From Massilia glaciei (GTDB lineage Bacteria; Pseudomonadota; Gammaproteobacteria; Burkholderiales; Burkholderiaceae_D), in the NCBI RefSeq assembly GCF_003011895.2, contig NZ_PXWF02000263.1, forward strand, positions 1 to 33,104: a DNA stretch of 33,104 bases, given 5' to 3'. The stretch's first letter is position 1. Each line of letters opens with the position of its first letter. The notes under the pieces were generated by a model. The model worked only from the letters and a program-made list of their open reading frames with translations, searched no databases and was not told where the DNA came from. Positions 26,858 through 33,104 of the stretch are shown piece by piece. The translations under genes and the position numbers were made by a program.

Positions 26858-27709
26858 CTAGCCCAGCTCGAATGTGGTGACGCCATACAGCCGTGGCATC
26901 GACAGGTCCGGCTTAGGCCCCGTGTACATGCGCGCTGTTTCGAAGCTGACGGTCATGCCGTGTTTGGCGGCCATGGCCAGCGCATCCGGATTTTTCTGTG
27001 GCACATCCAGATAGACCGGCTGGTTTGCTTCGGCCTCGCCCATCAATGCTCGCAAGAGCGCATCGGCCACCTCGGGCGTATCGGCGAAGAGCGGTCCGAT
27101 CTTGTAGCCTTGCCTGCAAGGGCGTAACATGCCGTAGCCGAGCAGCTCGGTGCCGCGCAGCATGCCTAACGCCGCGCCCTGTGAATGCCCGATCCAGTGC
27201 CTGAGAAATTGCGTGCGCTCGTCGGCGAAGAAGTCTTGGTCGTAGGTGCGCACTTGTTCGAAGGGGAGGGTCGCCAAAGGCATGATTCCTGCGGCGAGCA
27301 CACGCGGGCCGGAAGAAACTGTTTCAAAGCGCATGTTCCGATGCGCCAGTTTGAATCCCGATTGGCGGTAGTTGTCTTGCTGCGCGACGACGCCGTCGAG
27401 GCCGACATTGCCACCTTTTAGCGTTTCCATTGCCGCCTTCCAGAGCGCCATGCCGTATCCTTGGCCACGCCATTCCGGCTTGACGATGTAGCCGCCGATG
27501 AATGCGAACGTGGCGCCGTACTTGACTGCGAAGATGCTCGCAATTGGCACGCCGTCGATCAGGCCGACCAGGAAGCCGTCCGGGTCGGCCGCGTAGAAAG
27601 AGGCGGCGTCGTGCAGGCCGGGATTCCAACCCTCAGCGCCGGCCCAGTCCATTGCACTGTCGAGTTCTGGCCTGGTTATTGCACGGATCGCGTAATTTGG
27701 CAAGCTCAT
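26858..27709 (-). CDS. GNAT family N-acetyltransferase, two-domain
   Basis: A 283-residue cytoplasmic acetyltransferase using acetyl-CoA. The N-terminal GNAT domain (about 8-130) has 'FIGGYIVKPEWRGQGYGMALW', the pyrophosphate-binding R-G-Q-G-Y-G motif. The second half (about 150-280) has 'YDQDFFADERTQFLRHWI' and 'CRQGYKIGPLFADTPEVADALL', matching the extra C-terminal GNAT-like domain found in this subgroup (Acetyltransf_18 type). The substrate is unknown. The ATG at 27709 begins 'MSLPNYAIRAITRPEL'. It stands alone next to a gene-poor region. Confidence 0.88.
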   Translation of the reverse strand: MSLPNYAIRAITRPELDSAMDWAGAEGWNPGLHDAASFYAADPDGFLVGLIDGVPIASIFAVKYGATFAFIGGYIVKPEWRGQGYGMALWKAAMETLKGGNVGLDGVVAQQDNYRQSGFKLAHRNMRFETVSSGPRVLAAGIMPLATLPFEQVRTYDQDFFADERTQFLRHWIGHSQGAALGMLRGTELLGYGMLRPCRQGYKIGPLFADTPEVADALLRALMGEAEANQPVYLDVPQKNPDALAMAAKHGMTVSFETARMYTGPKPDLSMPRLYGVTTFELG

Positions 27710-28413
27710 TGGCTCCTCGCTTTACAGGTTTTGAACGGTCATTCTATGCCAACGAATGACTTTGGCCCAAATCGCCTTTTGGCGGGCCAGCAAGAAACGC
27801 TTGCAACGGCCGTCGGCCCCAACATCATTATTTCTGGCGCACTTTTGGCTGAATAGTTTTCGCAAGTGAATTTGTTTCTCGAGCGAGTCGCAGCCTTTCG
27901 GCAATCGACGTCGCCCGCGATCGGATGCACCCTCCAGAATTTTTCGTCCCGCCAAAAAGGTCCTATTTCAACCGGTTCAACCCGGCATCGCCCGATAGCG
28001 ACACGAATTCCCGTGTTTGTCACCCGAAACCTCCCGCGCGCCATGCGACCTCTGCTGCTCGTAGTCTGAAACTGAACGCTGCGCGGTTTGCGTGCCTGAC
28101 CAGCGGCACGCTAGCGTTGTCGTAAAAATCGTGCATGCAGTAAATGGCGCCACAAGCCTGAAGCGCTGCCCCAGTCGGCAAATTCGGGCTACCAATGGAG
28201 GCATTTGCCCCTGCCCGATGGCCCGCTGCTGCGCGGGCTTGCTGGTGCCCGAGCCAGCAAGCCGCCCGCCGCCAACTGGATCGGCAATGGCGTCGTCGGC
28301 CGCACCTACGTTGCCGTGCTCACGGCGCAGGCAGGGCGTGGCGACGGCGCTGTCCATGCCCTACCAGGAGGGGCGAAAATATGGTCAATGTCCCACAAAC
28401 CGCTGGAACCACT
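27710..28413. other. Gene-poor stretch, no supported gene
   Basis: About 700 bases with only short open frames in conflicting phases, lower GC than the neighbours over 27720-28150, and no recognisable domain. One minus-strand frame (27739-28044) encodes a Trp- and Cys-containing peptide without codon bias typical of the window, and I do not accept it as a gene. A perfect inverted repeat lies at 28236-28263. It may be decayed sequence. Confidence 0.45.
28236..28263. repeat. 10-bp inverted repeat with 8-base loop
   Basis: GGCTTGCTGG (28236-28245) pairs perfectly with CCAGCAAGCC (28254-28263). There is no T-run, so it is not a standard terminator; it could be a REP-like hairpin. Confidence 0.5.
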
Positions 28414-29190
28414 TCATCTATCATTCAATAGCGCAAAGAGCCCGCCCAGCGCGGCGATGCATACACTGACCAGGTCAGCATTGGCCGCATTGCCAAGCAG
28501 GACATCAGGCAGGGAATGACTTCGCTTGTCGGCCAATTTTGAATGGGCGGAGGCGAGCCTGAGCGTAGCCTCGGAAATTTCCGCCGGGCTGCTGTGGCGC
28601 CGACGTTCGGCTGCAGCGGCCCAGACTTCCATCGCTTTGGTTACCGCATCGGCGTCCAGCACGGCGATCGCCGCACCGCAGTAGGAACACGCCGTGTCCT
28701 TTTCGAGGTTGAGCGTACCACCTCACCCGGAACATTTGATTTGCCTTACGTCGGCACGCAGCTGACTGATTTGCATTGGCGTCAGCTGGCGGATGAACTG
28801 CTTCTCCTTCAGGAACTGGTAAAACGGGGTCAAGCGTCCGTGCGTCTGGCAGCGATGGTAAGAAATCCGGCCGGCTTTGAAGATGTCATGGGTGAACTTT
28901 AGTTGAACTTTGCAGCGTGGGCAAGGCAATGCACTGGACAGCGGCAGGCGCGGCTTCTCGGTTGAAGCGTTGACTATTTTGAACAGTTCGACCACCGCGC
29001 TAGGCGCAAGTTGGGCACTTTCTGACTGGTCGAACCAGATGACGCAGCACTGCACGCACACATCGATGTCGATCGGGCCGGCCAAACGGCTGTCGACGGC
29101 GATGGTCTGCATTTTTTGCGCACAACTAGGGAAGTGTGCGCTGCCATGGGTGTGGTTTGATTGAGTGAATTTGCTCAATTGAAGTCTCAA
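28414..29190 (-). pseudogene. Zinc-ribbon (zf-TFIIB-like) protein, interrupted by in-frame TGA
   Basis: Read through one TGA (28725-28723, codon 156), the frame gives a single 258-residue protein. The N-terminal part has 'CAQKM' and 'IDVCVQCCVIWFDQSES', the Cys-rich WFD/E signature of zf-TFIIB-type proteins. The middle has 'LPCPRCKVQLKF' and 'FYQFLKEKQFIRQLT'. The second zinc knuckle reads 'CSG*GG...CSYCG', so the stop replaces the second Cys of a CxxC pair. The C-terminal part has an Ala/Ser-rich region and a hydrophobic end ('VSVCIAALGGLFALL'). The first zinc pair is also damaged: 'FPSC' instead of the expected 'CPSC', a one-base change at 29131-29133. Two lost zinc ligands favour a decaying gene over recoding. 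The TTG at 29190 is only the frame limit; the real start is uncertain, and the first in-frame ATG is at 29112. Confidence 0.65.
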
Positions 29191-29724
29191 AGTTTGTCGC
29201 TGTTTCGCAAGTTTAACAGGCGAACTGAGGTGCCTTGTCGATCAGGGAGAATGAAACCTTCATGCTCACTCAGATGACGGCGCCGAGAGCGTTGAAACAA
29301 TCGGTTCGCAACGAGCTGGTGGAAACGCGGGACTGACCGCGCGGTCAGCACCAGTAAGCCAGGGCAAAGCGCCTGCAACTCGGAACGCGCATCCGGAAAT
29401 AACTCCTGCATTCGCAGACTATCGATGTTGTCGGACTTGGCTGGCGCCGGAAAAATCTCCTTGTTGTTCTTCGCGCCGACGTCGGAAGGCGGCGCCAGTG
29501 AGCGTCGGCACTGAACCTTGCTGCGCATAAATCCGAATGGAAAGCGCGCCAAACCGGCGACGGGGTGCCGACTACAAGGGATCAAGCATTTCCAGCTTAG
29601 CCAACCAGAACGAAAAGCCCGAGCGACTTTCGTAGGTTGGTGCAGCAGGGACGAGGTTTTTCCCATTCCGCCTTCGTGACCGCCGACGCTTCGGCATTGC
29701 TTAGTCCCACGGAGCGGCAATCTT
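29191..29724. other. Gene-poor stretch, possible decayed coding sequence
   Basis: A minus-strand frame is open across nearly all of it, but residue content is unlike a folded protein of this genome (many Arg, Ser, Cys, Lys; low third-position GC), so I do not call a gene. A separated inverted repeat CTGGCGCC (29441-29448) / GGCGCCAG (29491-29498) is present. It may be a repeat-derived or decayed segment. Confidence 0.4.
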
Positions 29725-30537
29725 CTATCCCTCGCGCTTTGTAGCAAACGCGAACAAGGCGTCTAGCACTGCATCCGGCTGCTCGGCCATCAACGAGTGC
29801 CCCGCATCGACCATCACTGTTTTCCCGTGCTTTATCGAGCTTGTCAGCAGCTTGGTCGACCGTGGCGGCGTCATCATGTCCTTGCTGCCGAAGATGAACA
29901 GGGTAGGGCAGCGCACCGCTTCCGCCGCCACTTGGCCGTTCGCATACGCGTTACAGGCGAAAAAGTCGGTGTAAAACAGCTGCGCCGGATTGATCTGCGA
30001 GACGCGTTGCATGAGCCGGCGCGCGCCACCCATGGTGTAGAACCCCGGGCCGGGGCACGAGGGCTTTTGCGCCATCGAGCTGTGCGAGAAAAAATTGACC
30101 ATGTCGATCGCGCTCTGCTCGTCCTCGCGCGAGGTCGCCAGCAGGGCGTCGGAAACCTTCATCGGATAGGTCGACCCGAGCATCGCAAGGTGGCTGACCC
30201 GCTCCGGCGCCACGGCCGACGCCTCCAGCGCGATCAACGAGCCCATGCTGTGGCCGATCATCAGCGCGCTTTTCACGCCCGCCGCATCGAGCACCTCGAG
30301 CACCCACGCGGCCATTTGCTCTACGCTGGTTTTGGCCTCGCCCTTGCTGCGGCCGTGGCCGGGCAGGTCGACGGCGAGCACATTGAAGCCGTGGTGCGCG
30401 AAATACCGCGTTTGCAAAATCCAGACCGAATGGTCGTTCTGGGCGCCGTGGATGAACACCGCGGTAGGGCGCGCGGCGTCGAATGCCTTGCCGCCGGTGT
30501 AGCAGTACGCTAGAGCGCCTTGTACGTCATAGATCAT
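29725..30537 (-). CDS. Alpha/beta hydrolase coupled to metY
   Basis: A 270-residue cytoplasmic alpha/beta hydrolase with a complete triad: Ser97 in 'IGHSMGS', Asp220 in 'FGSKDMMTPP' and His247 in 'DAGHSLM'. 'FIHGAQNDHSVWILQTRYFAHHG' near the N-terminus forms the oxyanion region and 'AVDLPGHGRS' is typical of this fold. It begins one base after the MetY stop, so translation is probably coupled. The substrate is unknown. It is not a MetX homoserine acetyltransferase, which is longer and has other motifs; an esterase or thioesterase role is possible. Confidence 0.9.
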   Translation of the reverse strand: MIYDVQGALAYCYTGGKAFDAARPTAVFIHGAQNDHSVWILQTRYFAHHGFNVLAVDLPGHGRSKGEAKTSVEQMAAWVLEVLDAAGVKSALMIGHSMGSLIALEASAVAPERVSHLAMLGSTYPMKVSDALLATSREDEQSAIDMVNFFSHSSMAQKPSCPGPGFYTMGGARRLMQRVSQINPAQLFYTDFFACNAYANGQVAAEAVRCPTLFIFGSKDMMTPPRSTKLLTSSIKHGKTVMVDAGHSLMAEQPDAVLDALFAFATKREG

Positions 30538-30538
30538 C

Positions 30539-31849
30539 TCAGGCTCCCTTTTGCGACAGTTTGAGGCCGCGCGCGAGGTCCTCGATCAGGTCGGCCACGT
30601 CCTCGAGGCCGACCGACAGGCGCATGGTGCCCTCGGTGATGCCGGACGCTGCCAACTGCTCGGTTGGGACCCGGAAGTGCGTCGTCGACGCCGGATGGAT
30701 CGCCAGCGATTTGGCGTCCCCCACGTTGGCCAGGTGTGAAAACACCTTGAGCGAATCGACGAAGCGGCGCCCGGCGGCGCGATCGCCCTTGATGTTAAAC
30801 GTGAACACGGCGCCGCAGCCTTTCGGCAGCAGCGTCTTGGCCAGCGCGTAGTCGGGGTGCGACTCGAGCTCGGGATACGACACCGACTCCACCGCCGGAT
30901 TAGACAGCAGGAATTCGACCACCTTGCGCGTGTTGGCCACGTGCCGGTCCATGCGCAGGCTCAGTGTCTCGATGCCCTGCAGGACCGCGAAGGCGTTGTG
31001 CGGGCTCATGACGGCGCCAAAGTCGCGCAGCCCTTCGCGCCGGGCGCGCAGCGAAAACGGGGCCACGGTCGACTCCTCCGCGAACACCATCCCGTGGAAG
31101 CCCTCGTACGGCTCGCACAGTTCGCCGAAGCGGCCGCTCTTGTCGTAGGCCGCCTGCCAGTCGAAGGTGCCTCCGTCGACCAGCAGGCCGCCGATCGCGG
31201 TGCCATGGCCGCACAGGAATTTGGTGGCCGAGTGGAAGGCCAGGTCGGCGCCATGCTCGAACGGGCGCAGCAGATACGGCGTCGTGAAGGTCGAGTCGAG
31301 CATCAGCGGCAGGTGGTTCTCGTGCGCGATCGCGGCCACGTTGGGGATGTCGAGCACGTCGAGGCCCGGGTTGCCTAGCGTTTCGGCGAACAGCACTTTG
31401 GTGCTGGGGCGGATCGCGTTGCGCCAGGCTGCGTGGTCGCGCGGATCGACGAAGGTGGTCTCGATGCCGAAACGCTTGAGCGTGTAGGCGAGCAGGTTGT
31501 GCGAGCCGCCGTACAGCGCGCGCGAGGCGACGATGTGCGAACCCGCGCCGGCGATCGTGCACAGGCCGAGGTGCATCGCGGCCTGGCCGCTGGCGGTGGC
31601 GATGCCGGCCACGCCGCCCTCGAGCGCGGCGATGCGCTCTTCGAGCACCGCGTTGGTCGGGTTGGATATGCGCGAGTACACGTGGCCCGCGCGCTCCATG
31701 TTGAACAGCGAGGCCGCGTGGTCCGAATCCTTGAACGCGAACGAGGACGTGAAGTAGACCGGCGTGGCGCGCGCGCCGGTGGCCGGGTCGGGCACGGCGC
31801 CCGCGTGCAGTGACAGCGTGTCGAAACCTGGGTATTGGGGACCGCTCAT
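30539..31849 (-). CDS. metY: O-acetylhomoserine sulfhydrylase (aminocarboxypropyltransferase)
   Basis: A PLP enzyme of the Cys/Met metabolism family that makes homocysteine directly from O-acetylhomoserine and sulfide; 436 residues, the usual MetY length (shorter MetB/MetC/MetZ are about 390). The PLP lysine is Lys210 in '[12 protein letters not shown]'. '[22 protein letters not shown]' (58-79), 'ASGQAAMHL' and '[13 protein letters not shown]' are typical, and '[41 protein letters not shown]' positions 382-422 is the conserved C-terminal signature. It heads a two-gene unit with the hydrolase. I looked for a SAM or SAH riboswitch upstream and saw none in the 235-base gap before the divergent CBS gene. 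Confidence 0.93.
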   Translation of the reverse strand: MSGPQYPGFDTLSLHAGAVPDPATGARATPVYFTSSFAFKDSDHAASLFNMERAGHVYSRISNPTNAVLEERIAALEGGVAGIATASGQAAMHLGLCTIAGAGSHIVASRALYGGSHNLLAYTLKRFGIETTFVDPRDHAAWRNAIRPSTKVLFAETLGNPGLDVLDIPNVAAIAHENHLPLMLDSTFTTPYLLRPFEHGADLAFHSATKFLCGHGTAIGGLLVDGGTFDWQAAYDKSGRFGELCEPYEGFHGMVFAEESTVAPFSLRARREGLRDFGAVMSPHNAFAVLQGIETLSLRMDRHVANTRKVVEFLLSNPAVESVSYPELESHPDYALAKTLLPKGCGAVFTFNIKGDRAAGRRFVDSLKVFSHLANVGDAKSLAIHPASTTHFRVPTEQLAASGITEGTMRLSVGLEDVADLIEDLARGLKLSQKGA

Positions 31850-32084
31850 GGTGGCTCTCGGTGGATAACGGGAATGGGCCGAATCGTAGCATCAAATGCA
31901 TTGTTTAACCACGATTCCAGGCCCGCTGCGCACGGTCGCTTTGGCGCCGCAATATTGCTCGTGGATCCTGGCAGCTTTGATTTTTCGCAATGCTGGATTT
32001 TCTGCTACGCTTAGGCTACATTCGCAGCTAGAACTCAATAAAAAGACGCGCAGAACTTACACACTTCCGAATAGGGCGGCGACC

Positions 32085-32537
32085 ATGAAAGTTTCAGAAA
32101 TCCTCCAGGTGAAGGGCAACATCCTCTACACCGTCAATCCCGAGACGCCACTGCTCGAGGCGCTCACCACCATGTCCGACAAAGACATCGGCTCGCTTAT
32201 CGTCATGGAGTTTGGCTCGCTGGTCGGCATCCTGACCTTCCGCGAGGTGCTCAAGGCGGTCAGCGCCAACGGCGGATCGGTCGGCGCCGGCACGGTGCGC
32301 AAATGCATGAACGACCACCCGATCACGGTCACGCCGGACACCGAGGTCAACGAGGTGCGCCGCATGATGCTCGAGAAGCACGCGCGCTACCTGCCCGTGA
32401 TGAACGCCAAGAGCCTGCTCGGGGTCATCTCGTTCTACGACGTGGCCAAGGCCGTGCTCGAGGCGCAAGGCTTCGAGAACCGCATGCTCAAGGCCTATAT
32501 CCGCGACTGGCCGGCCGAAACGGCCCAGGAAGACTGA
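32085..32537 (+). CDS. Two-CBS-domain protein
   Basis: A 150-residue cytoplasmic protein made of a pair of CBS domains (about 5-65 and 75-135). These modules bind adenosine nucleotides and sense energy state. Each copy has the usual 'sLIVME.GSLVGILTFREVLKA' / 'YLPVMNAKSLLGVISFYDVAKA' hydrophobic-G-hydrophobic strand with a following Asp/Arg. No catalytic domain is fused. The start ATG at 32085 has AGGGCGG upstream. It is divergent from metY. Stand-alone CBS pairs of this kind are common next to unrelated genes in betaproteobacteria, and the target is unknown. Confidence 0.92.
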   Translation: MKVSEILQVKGNILYTVNPETPLLEALTTMSDKDIGSLIVMEFGSLVGILTFREVLKAVSANGGSVGAGTVRKCMNDHPITVTPDTEVNEVRRMMLEKHARYLPVMNAKSLLGVISFYDVAKAVLEAQGFENRMLKAYIRDWPAETAQED

Positions 32538-32553
32538 GCGCCGCTGGCGTTTT
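32537..32553 (+). terminator. Weak intrinsic terminator after the CBS gene
   Basis: AGCGCC and GGCGTT around a GCT loop, followed by TTTT, right at the stop codon. The stem is short, so it may be inefficient. Confidence 0.35.
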
Positions 32554-32835
32554 CTAAAGGCTGTGTAGATACAGCAAAAACCAATCTCGGCCTCGCGCGG
32601 GCGGTGGCGCATGCGCCATCCCCAAGGAACTACGGCGCTAAGCTGCCGTTCCGCCTGCGGCCCTGCTGTCCGGAAAAAAACCTTGACATGGCAATGCGCT
32701 GAGTTGGCCTTTGAGTCGCTTCAGAAATTATGTCGCAGACAACTTAAATGTGAAAATCAAGGTTCCTGCGATTGGCTTTCAGCTGCACAGCCCCGGGCCT
32801 GAAGAATCGAACTCTGCGTATAGACGGGCTCAGCA

Positions 32836-32862
32836 TGGGTCCCCGCTTTCGCGAGGATGACG
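32836..32862 (-). repeat. Dispersed repeat, copy 2 (degenerate)
   Basis: TGGGTCCCCGCTTTCGCGAG then GATGACG: the reverse complement of the family seen at 1016-1042 with a few changes. Confidence 0.55.
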
Positions 32863-32947
32863 TTGGTTATTTTTTTCGATCAATATCTAGTTCGCAATTT
32901 CTTCTGCGTAAAGAGCCAGTTCTCGCACGGGTGCGATCTCAGGGAGA

Positions 32948-33104
32948 TTATCCCGGACAGCATTGCGCTTCTGCGGGAATGACGTCGATTTTGATGTCAG
33001 ATTGTATGCGACCGCGATTTATGGCGCGCCTCACGATGTCGGGTGCGAGCGTTTTGAGCGGGTAAGGGATTTCAGACGAGCGGGATTTCAGGCCAGCGGC
33101 ATCA
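32948..33104 (-). CDS. Possible C-terminal end of a gene entering from the right edge
   Basis: The frame is open from the window edge to a TAA at 32950-32948 (52 codons). The first part, 'SSEIPYPLKTLAPDIVRRA', faintly resembles the helix-turn-helix region of serine-recombinase-type proteins ('LAPDIV.A'), but 50 residues are too few to call. The last residues, 'VIPAEAQCC', come from the dispersed repeat at 32965-32984, so the reading frame seems to run through an inserted repeat. It may equally be a chance frame. Confidence 0.3.
   Translation of the reverse strand, partial: DAAGLKSRSSEIPYPLKTLAPDIVRRAINRGRIQSDIKIDVIPAEAQCCPG
32965..32984 (-). repeat. Dispersed repeat, copy 3 (partial)
   Basis: GCGCTTCTGCGGGAATGACG, a partial copy in the same orientation as copy 2. 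Confidence 0.5.

Larger units (their letters stand above)
32538..33104. other. Gene-poor right edge with dispersed repeats
   Basis: The first 300 bases hold no supported gene. Two degenerate copies of the dispersed repeat are at 32836-32862 and 32965-32984. A minus-strand frame that may be the end of a gene starting outside the window covers the last 157 bases. Confidence 0.45.

Noticed and set aside
27739-28044. A 101-codon minus-strand frame in the gene-poor stretch
   Set aside because: No codon bias like the neighbours, no ribosome site, no recognisable domain, and it conflicts with other equally open frames.
28723-28725. TGA as a selenocysteine codon
   Set aside because: The site is a structural zinc ligand rather than a redox centre, a second zinc ligand is also lost, and no standard SECIS hairpin follows. 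Kept as an open alternative in the finding.
29187-29747. A 186-codon minus-strand frame before the decayed zinc-ribbon gene
   Set aside because: Residue composition and low third-position GC do not look like a working gene here; it also overlaps the end of the hydrolase gene.
31850-32084. SAM or SAH riboswitch upstream of metY
   Set aside because: The gap lacks the expected paired elements, and the metY leader appears too short.

Overview
The window looks like chromosomal DNA from a high-GC betaproteobacterium, most likely of the Oxalobacteraceae (Massilia/Duganella/Janthinobacterium type). This rests on GC-rich coding DNA with strong third-position G/C bias, protein families and neighbourhoods typical of that group, and copies of a short dispersed repeat that reads as 'VIPAxAG' when translated. 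I had no database, so the taxon is an inference. I see no phage, complete insertion sequence, CRISPR array, rRNA or tRNA.

Layout. 1-4.6 kb: the start of a secreted S41-type peptidase running off the left edge (-), a full-length competence channel ComEC (+), and a secreted protein with three TonB-C-like repeats (-) whose start codon lies inside an inverted repeat. 4.8-10.6 kb: an alpha/beta hydrolase and dCTP deaminase (+), a bidirectional terminator, a small membrane protein, an AdiA-like PLP amino-acid decarboxylase, and the overlapping pair thyA-folA (-). Dcd, ThyA and FolA serve dTMP synthesis. 10.6-16.1 kb: a secreted multidomain alpha-amylase (GH13, FN3, CBM20) with its own promoter region holding two copies of a GTAG-n5-CTAC palindrome, a LytS/LytR-type two-component pair just upstream (-), and a secreted tandem SnoaL-like protein (+).

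16.2-24.6 kb: seven tightly packed minus-strand genes, probably one operon: WrbA-like quinone oxidoreductase, DUF2069 membrane protein, GlcD-type FAD oxidoreductase, DUF4124-like protein, two-domain FtsX permease, AttH/CrtC-like lipocalin, and an MsbA-type ABC half-transporter. The FtsX-AttH pair has no separate ATPase beside it. 24.6-27.7 kb: a YihY/BrkB-type membrane protein with a long C-terminal extension and a DUF4184 membrane protein (+), then a GNAT acetyltransferase (-).

27.7-29.7 kb is a gene-poor, eroded stretch. Its only recognisable gene is a zinc-ribbon protein interrupted by an in-frame TGA exactly at a zinc-ligand position, with a second ligand also lost, so I call it a pseudogene. 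29.7-33.1 kb: an alpha/beta hydrolase translationally linked to a MetY-type sulfhydrylase (-), a two-CBS-domain protein (+), and a repeat-containing right edge with a possible gene tail.

Most of the window is ordinary housekeeping and accessory metabolism. The points most worth a second look are the TGA-interrupted zinc-ribbon gene, the paired operator-like sites at the amylase promoter, the permease-lipocalin-ABC arrangement, the triple TonB-C-like protein with its start-codon hairpin, and a perfect 24-bp palindrome between convergent genes.
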